Assembly: GCF_000686845.1 (NCBI RefSeq)
Contig: NZ_JMLS01000012.1
Location: forward strand, 62,001-126,000
Source of the DNA: Paenibacillus sp. UNC451MF
Lineage (GTDB): Bacteria > Bacillota > Bacilli > Paenibacillales > NBRC-103111
Reading direction: 5' to 3'
Length of the DNA: 64,000 nt
Shown here: positions 1 through 8,315 of the stretch, piece after piece
Layout: each line of letters starts with the position of its first letter
Position numbering within the stretch: the first letter of the stretch is position 1
Position numbers and translations under genes: made by a program
Notes under the pieces: generated by a model
Databases searched by the model: none
Told to the model about the DNA's origin: nothing
The model's input: only the letters and a program-made list of their open reading frames with translations

Positions 1-59
1 TTTTGTGCAAATTTGAATTAGCATTCTGTATGTGAACCTCCTCTTGCTATGACTATAAT
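1..59 (+). promoter_or_regulatory. Promoter with upstream activator-type site before the PhyH gene
   Basis: TTTTGTGCAAA lies at 1-11 and a perfect TATAAT -10 box at 54-59, with no recognisable -35 box. The TGCA core (6-9) starts exactly 48 bases before the -10 box. The same spacing occurs at four other promoters in this window (near 35680, 53226, 57231 and 59127), so it is read as an activator-dependent promoter. The activator itself is not identified. Confidence 0.55.
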
Positions 60-105
60 TTGATTCAAGATCACATTAATTAGAACAACCTTAGGAGGTA
101 GAGTC

Positions 106-1521
106 ATGGGTCGTGAAGTTCCAGTATTGTTAAACGATGAGCAAATGAGAACGTTTATTACCGAAGGTTTTTTAATCTTGAAGACAGACTTTCCAGAGGA
201 GTTCCACCAAAGGCTGACCGAGCAGTTGAATCAGGTATATGAGCAGGAAGGCAATCCCGGCAACAATCTGCTGCCGCGTCTGCGAGACTTGCAAAAGGTG
301 TTCGATCACCCTATCGTTACAGGTGCATTAACGAGCGTGCTTGGACCTAATTACTTAATGCACACTCATAGACACGGCCATTTTAATGCTTCTCCCAAAG
401 CCGGCGGATGGCATAAAGACAGCTATTGGGGTTATAAAAAAATGCGTAATCACCATCCTTGGTGGGCGATGGTTATGTATTTCCCTCAAGATACTCCGGT
501 GGAGCTTGGACCAACTGGCGTTCTGCCAGGTACGCAAAATTATGAGAGCCGCACGTTCGTGCCGGATGATGTTGAAGGAGAGGCAGTGGCGAGCGGTAAA
601 GCAGGCACTTTTGCTTTGATCCATTATGATATTTGGCATCGCTCAACTCCGAATATTCTTGGAAAGCCAAGATATATGCTCAAATTCGAATTCATGCGCA
701 CTGAAGCGCCGACAGCTCCTAGCTGGGATTGCCTTGATCCGCAATGGAAGCAGCCGGCATCCTTCAGCACTAACATCGTAGAGCATGAAGAAATGTGGAA
801 AGACACATGGAATTGGCTCTCAGGTCACGTAGGCAGCTTGGCGGATAGCGTACAGGCTGATACGGCTCAAATAGAAGAGCTTGCGGGACAGCTTGAAGAT
901 GCTTTCGAACCGAATGCCATTAATGCCGCGTACGGTTTGGCAGCAATGGGAGCGCAAGGAATAGAGGCGCTGCTGCAAGGACTTCGCAACGAGAATGTCA
1001 AAGTTTCGCGGACATCCGCTTACGGTTTGTCAGCAGCAGGTGCAGGAGCTGTCGCAGGTCTTGAGGCTGCTCTTGCTGATGAGAGAGTAGAAACGGTCGT
1101 CCATGCTGTATTTGCACTTGGCGAGCTGCGTCAGTTGGCTTCATCCTCGGTTCCTAAGCTTCTGGGGCAATTGAACGCATCGACGAACGTGGTTATCCGG
1201 CAAACCGTAACCGAGGCAATTGCAATGATCGGAACACCGACCGAGCAGGTCGTAGACGGCTTGATCAGCTGCCTTCAAGATGAGGACATTCAGGTCCGCT
1301 TTACAGCAGGTTTATCGCTTTGCCGTATGGGAGCGGCGGCAGATAAGGCTGTCCCTGCACTTGAACGTGCTCTGGAGGATGATAACCGCTATGTTCGCGG
1401 GCACGCGGCGGAAGCGCTTCATTATATCGGCACAGAGGCTTCCAAAAATGTCCTTATCGACTTTCTGCTGAAATCCCGTTGGTGTCCGACAACGACTCCG
1501 TCCAACACATTCTATCCATAA
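106..1521 (+). CDS. Phytanoyl-CoA dioxygenase (PhyH) family protein with C-terminal HEAT repeats
   Basis: A 471-residue protein, start fixed by AGGAGGT at 93-99. Residues 1-220 look like a PhyH-type Fe(II)/2-oxoglutarate oxygenase: the HxD pair is H103/D105 in GWHKDSYWG, the distal His is probably H178 in IWHRSTPN, and R189 could bind 2-oxoglutarate. Residues about 250-465 are alanine-rich HEAT-like repeats (AAYGLAAMGAQGIEALL, TSAYGLSAAGAGAV, VHAVFALGEL and further units), a scaffold that normally binds a protein partner. PhyH proteins are usually 250-300 residues, so the HEAT tail is an added domain. The substrate is unknown. It stands alone, between its own promoter and a terminator. Its promoter shares a site and exact spacing with the alpha-L-fucosidase promoter, which hints at a role in carbohydrate use (inference). 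Confidence 0.8.
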   Translation: MGREVPVLLNDEQMRTFITEGFLILKTDFPEEFHQRLTEQLNQVYEQEGNPGNNLLPRLRDLQKVFDHPIVTGALTSVLGPNYLMHTHRHGHFNASPKAGGWHKDSYWGYKKMRNHHPWWAMVMYFPQDTPVELGPTGVLPGTQNYESRTFVPDDVEGEAVASGKAGTFALIHYDIWHRSTPNILGKPRYMLKFEFMRTEAPTAPSWDCLDPQWKQPASFSTNIVEHEEMWKDTWNWLSGHVGSLADSVQADTAQIEELAGQLEDAFEPNAINAAYGLAAMGAQGIEALLQGLRNENVKVSRTSAYGLSAAGAGAVAGLEAALADERVETVVHAVFALGELRQLASSSVPKLLGQLNASTNVVIRQTVTEAIAMIGTPTEQVVDGLISCLQDEDIQVRFTAGLSLCRMGAAADKAVPALERALEDDNRYVRGHAAEALHYIGTEASKNVLIDFLLKSRWCPTTTPSNTFYP

Positions 1522-1540
1522 GCCATTATTGCATTAGAGA

Positions 1541-1583
1541 ATCCTCATCCTTTGCCATTAGCAGAGGGTGAGGATTTTTTTCT
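1541..1583 (+). terminator. Rho-independent terminator after the PhyH gene
   Basis: The stem ATCCTCATCCT / AGGGTGAGGAT, with one mismatch or bulge, is followed by seven T residues. Confidence 0.85.
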
Positions 1584-1847
1584 ATCCTTCGACCTATCTG
1601 AGCTGTAGTTCAAATGTAATGGTTTTATAAGTCACATCTTAACATACCTATTAGATTAAGGAATTATTTTTCATTTTGAGACTTTGGTCTTTCTTGAAAC
1701 CTTTACCATAGTATGACAAAATCTTCCTAGGGTAAGAGGGAATAAACAGTAGGAAAGGAGGAATAACGCGGCAAAGAAAGCGTATATTTTGTCGTATGGT
1801 CAGGTTCACCGATAGATTTATAACCAAATTCGAAGAGTGGTGAAGAA
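1584..1847 (+). other. Intergenic leader upstream of the beta-helix gene
   Basis: AT-rich, with no convincing -35/-10 pair. AAAGGAGGAATAACG at about 1753-1767 looks like a strong ribosome binding site, but no start codon follows at a useful distance. It may be the remains of a leader ORF or pure chance. Nothing else is recognised. Confidence 0.3.
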
Positions 1848-3947
1848 ATGAACAAAATATTTATTTTTCTATTTATTTTATTATTATCATTTCAATGGAG
1901 TGCTGTGGCAGCGGACAGTTCAATGGCCGCTCAGGAGAACAAGGATAAGGTGTATGTTCTAGTACCAAAAGATTGGGGCATATACAACGACGGTACGCAT
2001 CCCGTAGAAACAACCAAAGGCTTTAATGACGCGCTGCAATGGGCGCATGAGAATGGAAAAACAACGTTCAAGGTTCCTGAAGGAACTTATCTTATTAAAA
2101 AACAGGATCCCAAGCTGTGGCTGGATACAACGGCACGAATCAATATGGTCCCGGATATGACATTCGAGCTTGATGACAAGGCGGTTATTCAGAAAGAAAC
2201 GAACGGATTCGCAGGCTATCAGTTACTGCACATAGGATATGGCGCCAATAACGTAACCATAAAAGGAGGAACTTATAGAGGAGATAAGGATACGCATGAT
2301 TACTCCGCTAAAGGAACTCATGAAGGAGGTTACGGGATTTATACCGAAGGAGCCGTCAATGTTACTATTGATGGAGTAAAAGCCGTGAATTTTACCGGTG
2401 ACGGTTTGGTCGTTAGCGGTAAGGGGACGATGATCCAGGATCTCTATGAAACTAGCTTTGTGTCCGGCTCCATTGATGACAAGGGGAATCTTGTAGCGGA
2501 TTCTAAGAAAATTCGTTTGAAGGGCTCGCTGAATTTTAATAACCCCATTTTTCAAACCGAACGGGAATTCGAGTTCTCTAACAAGCAGAAGCTTCCGAGC
2601 ACTTTTGATATTTTCTTTTACAAGCAGGACGGAACGTTTCTAACTAGTTTGAAGGATCAAAAAATACGCCAAATCATGCAAATTCCTGATGGAGCCAGCA
2701 GCTTCAATGTCGTATTCAATCAAGCAGGAAGCGCTGGAGCCTATGTGGAATATTGGCAGCGCGCGGTATCCAAGGAGGTCTTGGTCCAAAACTCGGAATT
2801 TGCTTTTAACCGAAGACAAGGGATCACGATTGCCGGAGGAGACCGCATTACGATCGCCGATAACAAGCTGCACGACATCAAAGGAACAGCTCCTCAAGCC
2901 GGTATCGACGTTGAAGGCGGATATGGCGAGAATGGGCATATGAACAGCAATATTTTTATCAAAAACAATGATTTCTACAATAATACAGCCTATGATGTTG
3001 TATTATATGACGGTCATGATGCTACGGTGGAGGGAAATCATTTCGCATCAAAAGGTGTGATAGGCTTGGCCGTATCGCCTCCATTTACTTCGGCGTTAAT
3101 CAAAGATAACCATTTTGACGGCACAAGTATTTATGCCTATCACGACGTGAAGTTTGAAGGTAACCAAATGAACGATTCTTACACCTTTTTGGAAGGCCCC
3201 AATATTCAACTGGACGGTATGACTTTTACAGATTCCAAGTTCGCAATCAGCAGCAAGCAGCCATTCGGCGTCTCGGCGTCGAATATTACCATGAACAACA
3301 ATAAGAACGGCTCCGAGCTGTCGTTATGGGCGAGCCCGGTCCATTTAAGCAATATTGTTTTGAACGGCGGGGGAATATCAGGGGGCGTAGCGGAGGGCAG
3401 CATCTTTGATAATTTGAAAATTGTGAACGCCGGCGGCTTAAACTTACCTTTAGGTACGTATAACAATTGCGAAATTGAATCCTTAGGAGGATCAATTAGC
3501 GGGGGAATCATGCTGGACGATGCGGGCAAATATGTATTTAACCAATGTAAGCTGATAGTAAAGCAAGGATTTCAGATAAATAATGCTAAAGCAGACGTTA
3601 CGATTACCGGTTCATCCTTCGAGCTGCTGGATAGACTGTATGCTTTTAAGGCGGTTAAAGCTAAGAAGGTACAATTTGAAAATAATGAACTTTACGCGGA
3701 TCAATTCGTTAATCCGTCGGACTACATGGTCATGATAGGCGATTATTGGACTCGAAGCAATCCGTCAACCGTACAAGAGGCAATCATAAGAGGGAATACC
3801 CTTACTTCCAATATTGAAGTGGAAGGGATATCGACTCGATATGCGGGAACCAGCAATTACAAGTATACGGTTGAGAACAATGTGCTGACAAAAGCAAAGG
3901 TCAAATTACAGGATTCGGACAAGAAGACGAACAATATTGAACAATAA
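1848..3947 (+). CDS. Secreted right-handed parallel beta-helix protein (pectin-lyase-like fold)
   Basis: A 699-residue protein with a clear Sec signal peptide (MNKIFIF core, cleavage near SAVA-AD at residues 18-23). After it, YNDGTHPVETTKGFNDALQWA resembles the N-cap of Pectate_lyase_3/beta-helix proteins. Repeated Asn-rich and Gly-rich coils follow (NNVTIKGGTYRG, VNVTIDGVKAVNFTGDG, GDRITIADNKLHDIKG, NIFIKNNDFYNN, ATVEGNHF), the pattern of right-handed beta-helix polysaccharide lyases, hydrolases and epimerases. No catalytic residues can be assigned from sequence alone. There is no LPXTG or SLH anchor, so it is probably released or loosely bound. A GGTGAA ribosome binding site precedes the ATG. 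Monocistronic. Acting on an extracellular polysaccharide is an inference from the fold. Confidence 0.75.
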   Translation: MNKIFIFLFILLLSFQWSAVAADSSMAAQENKDKVYVLVPKDWGIYNDGTHPVETTKGFNDALQWAHENGKTTFKVPEGTYLIKKQDPKLWLDTTARINMVPDMTFELDDKAVIQKETNGFAGYQLLHIGYGANNVTIKGGTYRGDKDTHDYSAKGTHEGGYGIYTEGAVNVTIDGVKAVNFTGDGLVVSGKGTMIQDLYETSFVSGSIDDKGNLVADSKKIRLKGSLNFNNPIFQTEREFEFSNKQKLPSTFDIFFYKQDGTFLTSLKDQKIRQIMQIPDGASSFNVVFNQAGSAGAYVEYWQRAVSKEVLVQNSEFAFNRRQGITIAGGDRITIADNKLHDIKGTAPQAGIDVEGGYGENGHMNSNIFIKNNDFYNNTAYDVVLYDGHDATVEGNHFASKGVIGLAVSPPFTSALIKDNHFDGTSIYAYHDVKFEGNQMNDSYTFLEGPNIQLDGMTFTDSKFAISSKQPFGVSASNITMNNNKNGSELSLWASPVHLSNIVLNGGGISGGVAEGSIFDNLKIVNAGGLNLPLGTYNNCEIESLGGSISGGIMLDDAGKYVFNQCKLIVKQGFQINNAKADVTITGSSFELLDRLYAFKAVKAKKVQFENNELYADQFVNPSDYMVMIGDYWTRSNPSTVQEAIIRGNTLTSNIEVEGISTRYAGTSNYKYTVENNVLTKAKVKLQDSDKKTNNIEQ

Positions 3948-3954
3948 ACCTACC

Positions 3955-3987
3955 AACCGGACTGCCGCGGCAGTCCGGTTTTATTTT
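3955..3987 (+). terminator. Terminator formed by a perfect 26-base palindrome
   Basis: Positions 3955-3980 form an uninterrupted palindrome (AACCGGACTGCCG and its complement), followed by TTATTTT. It has no separate loop, so the hairpin must open a few central pairs. Confidence 0.85.
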
Positions 3988-4081
3988 CCACTGCAGGAGG
4001 TTAATGATCGAATAGGTGGTGTTATTCCAGCAAATACTAGCTTGGTTGCTATAAAAATTAAAATTTCGGAGGGATGCACAG

Positions 4082-4696
4082 GTGGCAGGTTCTGTTGGGA
4101 CTGCAAATGATTTTTTGACGGCTATACGTGAACGACGTACGATTTATGGGCTTAGTAAGGAGTCTACTATTTCCGATGAACGCATTGTCCAGATTGTCGA
4201 GGAATCGGTTAAGCATACGCCATCGGCGTTTAATTCACAAAGTGCTCGGGTAGTTGTATTGTTTGGAGAGCAGCACAATACATTGTGGGATATCACTAAG
4301 GAAACGCTGCGGGCTATAGCAAAGGGCGACTTCCAAGCTACCGAGCAAAAAATGAACGGATTCCGCAATGCACACGGGACCGTCTTATACTTTGAAGATA
4401 TGTCTGTCATTGATGGGCTTCAGAGCAGTTTCCCGCTGTATAAGGATAACTTCCCGGTTTGGTCGATGCAATCGAACGGGATGCTTCAGTTGGTGATATG
4501 GACGGCCCTCGAAAGCGAAGGACTTGGTGCGAATTTGCAGCATTATAATCCTTTGATCGATGATAAGGTGAAGGCAACTTGGAAACTGCCGGATACATGG
4601 AAGCTGCTGGCTCAAATGCCTTTCGGAAAACCGACTGCACCTGCCGGTGATAAGGAATTCAAACCACTTGAAGAGCGGATGAAGGTATTCAAATAA
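4082..4696 (+). CDS. Nitroreductase family protein (FMN-dependent)
   Basis: A 204-residue flavoprotein of the nitroreductase/NAD(P)H oxidase superfamily, of the short YdgI/Frm2-like type. Evidence: the N-terminal FLTAIRERRT segment (Arg residues that contact the FMN phosphate), HTPSAFNSQSARVVVLFGE (the family's P-S-x-x-N-x-Q stretch) and the C-terminal GLGANLQHYNP helix. The GTG start follows CGGAGGG at 4067-4073 by 8 bases; a nearer ATG at 4074 is out of frame. It has no signal peptide, so it is cytoplasmic. Members reduce quinones, nitroaromatics or flavins, and the physiological substrate cannot be told from sequence. A structured 3-prime region and then a terminator follow. Confidence 0.85.
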   Translation: MAGSVGTANDFLTAIRERRTIYGLSKESTISDERIVQIVEESVKHTPSAFNSQSARVVVLFGEQHNTLWDITKETLRAIAKGDFQATEQKMNGFRNAHGTVLYFEDMSVIDGLQSSFPLYKDNFPVWSMQSNGMLQLVIWTALESEGLGANLQHYNPLIDDKVKATWKLPDTWKLLAQMPFGKPTAPAGDKEFKPLEERMKVFK

Positions 4697-4697
4697 C

Positions 4698-4820
4698 GAA
4701 ACCCATGAAAACTCAGATGTGTATATGATTCTCCGGTGGGGTATCCTCTTCTGGACGCTTTCGCTCCTCCAAGGGATACGCTACCTCCCGTATTCATCCA
4801 GCTTCTGAATAGTGGGTTTC
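4698..4820. other. Long imperfect inverted-repeat element, possible structured RNA
   Basis: The ends GAAACCCA (4698-4705) and TGGGTTTC (4813-4820) are perfect complements. Inside, nested complementary blocks continue in order: TCAGA/TCTGA, GGTGG/CTACC with wobble, and GTATCC/GGATAC. On the minus strand the apex reads GGAGCGAAAGCGTCC, with a GNRA-like GAAA loop. The element sits between the nitroreductase stop and its terminator and has no credible ORF. It could be a 3-prime UTR RNA structure, a small RNA on the minus strand, or a degenerate palindromic repeat element. Confidence 0.35.
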
Positions 4821-4828
4821 AACATTTT

Positions 4829-4857
4829 AGGCTAAGCTGTGGCTTAGCCTTTTTTTT
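4829..4857 (+). terminator. Rho-independent terminator
   Basis: Stem AGGCTAAGC / GCTTAGCCT, loop TGTG, then an eight-base T run. Confidence 0.9.
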
Positions 4858-4999
4858 GCGCTTCTCTATCACTCTATCTATAAATAGGACTATTGTAGAT
4901 TTGAAGTAGACAAGCGTTATTGTTATGATAGGAACAGGACGGAATAGGTTCTAGATTACATAACGAAATTGTTACGTGCGTAATGATGAAAGGGATCGT

Positions 5000-6037
5000 A
5001 TGACTAGACGTGAATTTGTAAAAATGCTGCTTAGCATGAGTGTAGTAGTGGACGGATCGGTCAATGCTTTGTTTAAAATGCTTTACAAGGCTTTAAATAA
5101 GGAAACGAATACCGGTACGAATACGGATACTATAGTAGAAGAGGTCAAGCCTGTCGTTTCGGCAGAGCCGCTGTTGTCTTTTTTTGTATTAAGCGATTTG
5201 CACGTTTCTATCTATGATAGTAATACACCTCGTAAATTGAGAAATGCACTGTATCAAATCCAGTATTTCAGTTATCCGGTCGATGGGCTGCTCCTGGGCG
5301 GCGATTTAACGGATTACGGTACGGAGCCTGAGTACAAATCATTGGAATCGATCTTGCATAGCTATAAGCTGCCGCAGCTGTATGCTAATATGGGCAATCA
5401 TGACTATTATAATATTTGGATCGATAGGAAAGGCGCTTTCAATACGGCAACGATGCCGAACGGTAAAACGGATGCACAATCGAGAGAAAGATTCCAGAAG
5501 ATGTTCTGGTATACCAAACCATATAATGATTTTGATATTAAGGGCTATCATTTCATTCTGATGTCACAGGAATCTTACCTTCAGGAAATGCCGGAGGTAG
5601 GAGAAGGAGCTTGGTACTCCGACGCACAGATGGAATGGTTGGAAGCGAAATTGAAGGAGACGAAGGATGGTAAGCCGATCTTCATACTCATTCATCAGCC
5701 GCTGCCTGCGATTGGACAGGATGGGGGATCCCACCGGTTAATTCGAGCCAATAAATTCAGAGAATTATTAAAGCCGTATCCTAACGTATTCGTGATCTCA
5801 GGACATACGCATCAGGATTTCGATAACGGTTCAAATCACTACACCAAAGAAACTTTCCATTGGTTCGTCAACGCCTCCGTCGGACTTACACGCCATCCGC
5901 AGCCTCTAACCAAGTCACAAGGAATGTATGTGCAAGTATATGAGGACAGGGTTGTCGTGAGGGGCTGGGAGTTCGCTAACAGCACCTGGATTCCTGAAGC
6001 GGATTGGACGATTCCTCTGGATAAATTGAAAGTATAA
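5000..6037 (+). CDS. Exported metallophosphoesterase (calcineurin-like), Tat-type leader
   Basis: A calcineurin-like phosphoesterase of about 345 residues. All five metal-binding blocks are present in order: FFVLSDLHVS (DxH), LLGGDLTDYG (GD), MGNHDYY (GNHD), ILIHQPLP and ISGHTHQDF (GHTH). The ATG at 5000 has GAAAGGG at 4988-4994, and the protein then begins MTRREFVKMLL, which matches the twin-arginine consensus (S/T)RRxFLK. A longer GTG start at 4976 would push the RR motif inward and has no ribosome binding site. The hydrophobic stretch after RR is weak, so Tat export is likely rather than certain. It lies directly upstream of a ugp-like importer; a role in releasing phosphate or glycerophosphate outside the cell fits that setting (inference). 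Confidence 0.8.
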   Translation: MTRREFVKMLLSMSVVVDGSVNALFKMLYKALNKETNTGTNTDTIVEEVKPVVSAEPLLSFFVLSDLHVSIYDSNTPRKLRNALYQIQYFSYPVDGLLLGGDLTDYGTEPEYKSLESILHSYKLPQLYANMGNHDYYNIWIDRKGAFNTATMPNGKTDAQSRERFQKMFWYTKPYNDFDIKGYHFILMSQESYLQEMPEVGEGAWYSDAQMEWLEAKLKETKDGKPIFILIHQPLPAIGQDGGSHRLIRANKFRELLKPYPNVFVISGHTHQDFDNGSNHYTKETFHWFVNASVGLTRHPQPLTKSQGMYVQVYEDRVVVRGWEFANSTWIPEADWTIPLDKLKV

Positions 6038-6046
6038 GATCAAGAT

Positions 6047-6085
6047 GGACAGACGGATGCATGCTGCATCTGCCTGTCCTTTTTT
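6047..6085 (+). terminator. Rho-independent terminator
   Basis: Stem GGACAG-CGGATGCA / TGCATCTG-CTGTCC, followed by six T residues. Confidence 0.88.
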
Positions 6086-6248
6086 AATCCATCTTAAAGG
6101 GGGGATGCAGGACCTCGTTAGAGCCCTTTTAGCCCCTCCTGAAGAGGCTTCGATGTCGGCTTCCTCAATTTTTTCGTTCGACTTTTCTGTTGTGAGGAAT
6201 TACAAAATCGAAAAATAACCTATGGACAATAAAACCGGAAAATAATGG

Positions 6249-6277
6249 TTGACACTGTTAATGACAGCGTTTACAAT
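6249..6277 (+). promoter_or_regulatory. Sigma-A promoter of the ugp-like operon
   Basis: TTGACA (6249-6254), a 17-base spacer and TACAAT (6272-6277): a near-consensus promoter. Two operator readings overlap it. First, a cre-like site TGACAGCGTTTACA at 6262-6275 matches the CcpA consensus at 13 of 14 positions. Second, hexamers TTGACA, ATGACA, TTTACA and TTCACA at 6249, 6261, 6270 and 6281 are spaced 6, 3 and 5 bases apart, as in PhoP boxes of Bacillus. Either would make physiological sense for a glycerophosphate importer. Confidence 0.8.
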
Positions 6278-6297
6278 AAATTCACAAGTTAATACAT

Positions 6298-6368
6298 TGT
6301 GTAGGAGATCCGGAGATATACACATAGATTGCTTCGATTTAGGAAGGCGATTTATGTGTTTTTATTTT
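6298..6368 (+). promoter_or_regulatory. Leader terminator (attenuator) upstream of ugpA-like gene
   Basis: About 35 bases after the expected start of transcription there is a stem ACACATA...TATGTGT (6320-6359), continued inside by ATTGCTT/AAGGCGAT and followed by TTTTTATTTT. It would stop transcription some 145 bases before the first gene. TGTGTA at 6298-6303 is complementary to TACACA at 6319-6324, the left arm of that stem, so a competing helix is possible. This fits attenuation, or a short RNA of about 80 bases made from the 6249 promoter. The effector is unknown. Confidence 0.55.
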
Positions 6369-6459
6369 CCCGTAAAAACTTCAAATTTGGAGATACAGGC
6401 CTGTTTACTCCGATTAAGCAAGTTTGCGAGGATTGTAGGGATCTTTTTAGCAACACGAG

Positions 6460-6471
6460 TTAAGCGCTTTA
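6460..6471. promoter_or_regulatory. Possible LacI-type operator half-matched to cre
   Basis: TTAAGCGCTTTA contains the palindrome AAGCGCTT, typical of LacI-family operators. It lies within the leader, about 40 bases before the start codon. As a cre it has four mismatches, so its meaning is open. Confidence 0.25.
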
Positions 6472-6511
6472 CCTTTTTGTCCAATAATAAAAGGAAAGGG
6501 GGCTCTCTCCA

Positions 6512-7417
6512 TTGTCTGCATCTATGCAATCATCTGCAAAAAAATCCCAACCAAAAGAAGAGCTTCTAGGCTATTTATTTCTGGCTCCGTCGCTAATTAT
6601 TTTTATTTGCTTCCTGTTTTATCCGATGATTCGTTCCGTTTACCTTAGCATGACTTTAACGGATCCCCGTGGACGTGTTGCCGCCTTCGTCGGTATGGAT
6701 AATTATGTGGACCTGTTTTCCTCGGGCCAGTTTTATTCCAATCTGAAGGTGACACTGCTTTTTATATTATTTACCGTTCCAACGACGATTGTATGGTCGC
6801 TATTTCTGGCGGCACTGACGCATAACAAGCTAAGAGGAATGAAGGTGTTCCAATTCATTTTCTCTCTTCCCATTGTAATATCAGTCGGTACAGGTTCGAT
6901 TATTTGGCTGCTGCTATTCCACCCGACAGCTGGGATGTTGAATTACTTTATTGGACTTATCGGCATATCTCCCATCTCTTGGTTGGCTGATCCCTCATGG
7001 GCTTTAATCTCCATTTCCTTAATGACAGTATGGATGAATATGGGCTTCGTTTACATTATATTGCTAAGCGGTTTGCAGGGGGTACCTGAGGAGCTCTATG
7101 AGAGCGCCAAGATTGACGGATCAGGTCCCATTCGAACGTTTATCCAGATTGTGCTTCCACTTCTATCTCCAACCTTGTTCTTTGTCCTCATCGTATCGGT
7201 TATTTCCGCATTTCAAGCCTTCGGACAAATTAATATTTTGACCAAAGGCGGTCCCATTAACAGCACCAACGTGGTCGTTTACTCTATCTATCAGGACGCA
7301 TTTATCAATTTCCGATTCGGTATCGGCAGCGCTCAGGCATTGATTTTATTCCTTATCATCCTGCTGCTGACGATCTTCCAATTTAAAGTTTTGGAAAAGA
7401 AGGTGCATTATCAGTGA
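6512..7417 (+). CDS. ugpA: Glycerol-3-phosphate-type ABC transporter permease (UgpA-like)
   Basis: A 301-residue inner membrane permease of the MalF/UgpA group with six predicted membrane segments and the EAA loop (EELYESAKIDGSGPIRTF, residues about 195-212) that docks on the ATPase. The TTG start follows AAAGGAAAGGGGG with suitable spacing; an in-frame ATG at 6524 has a worse distance. The ugp assignment rests on the binding protein two genes downstream, which resembles E. coli UgpB. The stop overlaps the next start (GTGA), so the two permeases are translationally coupled. No ATPase (UgpC) or UgpQ gene lies nearby, so a shared ATPase such as an MsmX/UgpC homologue elsewhere is implied. Confidence 0.82.
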   Translation: MSASMQSSAKKSQPKEELLGYLFLAPSLIIFICFLFYPMIRSVYLSMTLTDPRGRVAAFVGMDNYVDLFSSGQFYSNLKVTLLFILFTVPTTIVWSLFLAALTHNKLRGMKVFQFIFSLPIVISVGTGSIIWLLLFHPTAGMLNYFIGLIGISPISWLADPSWALISISLMTVWMNMGFVYIILLSGLQGVPEELYESAKIDGSGPIRTFIQIVLPLLSPTLFFVLIVSVISAFQAFGQINILTKGGPINSTNVVVYSIYQDAFINFRFGIGSAQALILFLIILLLTIFQFKVLEKKVHYQ

Positions 7418-8238
7418 TCATCCGCGGAGTCTCCCAGACTATTCTGTATGTATTCTTGGCACTACTCGCTTTGGCTGTGCTGTATCCGCTTTTATTCACG
7501 ATACTGTCCTCCTTTATGACGGAAAAAGAGGTTGCGGTCTTCCCGCCGCCATTAATCCCTCATCAGCTTTATCTCGGCAACTTCATTAAGGCGCTTCAGA
7601 CGGTGCCGATTATTCGGTTTATCGTGAACAGCTTTGTCGTTTCCTTAGCTATTACGATCTGTCAGGTCATCACTTCCAGCATGGCGGCCTATGCATTCGC
7701 TTTTTTGAAATTTCGGCTTAAAAGCGCAATGTTCCTACTCTATTTATCCACGATGATGATTCCTTGGGAAGTGACCGTCATTCCGAACTACTTGACCATT
7801 AAATCACTTGGCTGGATGGACAGCTACCAGGGCTTGATCGTTCCATTCATGGCCGGCGCCTTCGGAGTATTCTTACTGCGCCAGTTTTTTCTCCAGCTTC
7901 CGAATGAACTGTTCGATGCGGCGAAAATCGATGGCTGTGGACAGCTGCGCACCTTTTTCTCGATTGTTCTTCCGTTATCGCGTCCGGCTATAGCCACACT
8001 ATTCGTCTATGTTTTCATTAACCACTGGAATGCGTATTTGTGGCCGCTGCTCATTACGAATAAACCGACCATGCGTACGGTACAGATCGGCGTCTCCATG
8101 CTTCAGCATGAAGAGGTGATGTCGTGGAATTTGATATTGGCCGGCGTATCGCTTGTGCTTTTACCTTCTTTTATCATGCTGGCCTTCGGCGTAAAACAGT
8201 TGATCCGCGGCATTACCGCTGGGGCTATCAAAGGTTAG
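7414..8238 (+). CDS. ugpE: Glycerol-3-phosphate-type ABC transporter permease (UgpE-like)
   Basis: A 274-residue permease of the MalG/UgpE group. Features: an N-terminal membrane segment (TILYVFLALLALAVLYPL), the loop FPPPLIPHQLYLGNFIKAL characteristic of MalG-type subunits, the EAA motif NELFDAAKIDGCGQLRTF, and the usual C-terminal FGVKQLIRGITAGAIKG. It starts at GTG inside the preceding stop with a 4-base overlap. Partner of the UgpA-like permease in one heterodimeric channel. Confidence 0.84.
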   Translation: MIIRGVSQTILYVFLALLALAVLYPLLFTILSSFMTEKEVAVFPPPLIPHQLYLGNFIKALQTVPIIRFIVNSFVVSLAITICQVITSSMAAYAFAFLKFRLKSAMFLLYLSTMMIPWEVTVIPNYLTIKSLGWMDSYQGLIVPFMAGAFGVFLLRQFFLQLPNELFDAAKIDGCGQLRTFFSIVLPLSRPAIATLFVYVFINHWNAYLWPLLITNKPTMRTVQIGVSMLQHEEVMSWNLILAGVSLVLLPSFIMLAFGVKQLIRGITAGAIKG

Positions 8239-8263
8239 ATGTAAGAATGAACCTCTTAGAGAT

Positions 8264-8284
8264 ACTTCGATTCTGAAGTTTTTC
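8264..8284 (+). terminator. Weak intra-operon hairpin between ugpE and ugpB
   Basis: The five-base-pair stem ACTTC/GAAGT is followed by TTTTTC. It is too short to stop all transcription, but could lower or process the ugpAE part relative to ugpB. Confidence 0.3.
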
Positions 8285-8315
8285 TATATATTATTCAAAC
8301 TAGGGGCGTGAAACA

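Noticed and set aside
6249-6569. 106-codon ORF across the ugp leader
   Set aside because: It starts inside the -35 box, has no ribosome binding site, crosses the leader terminator and overlaps ugpA.
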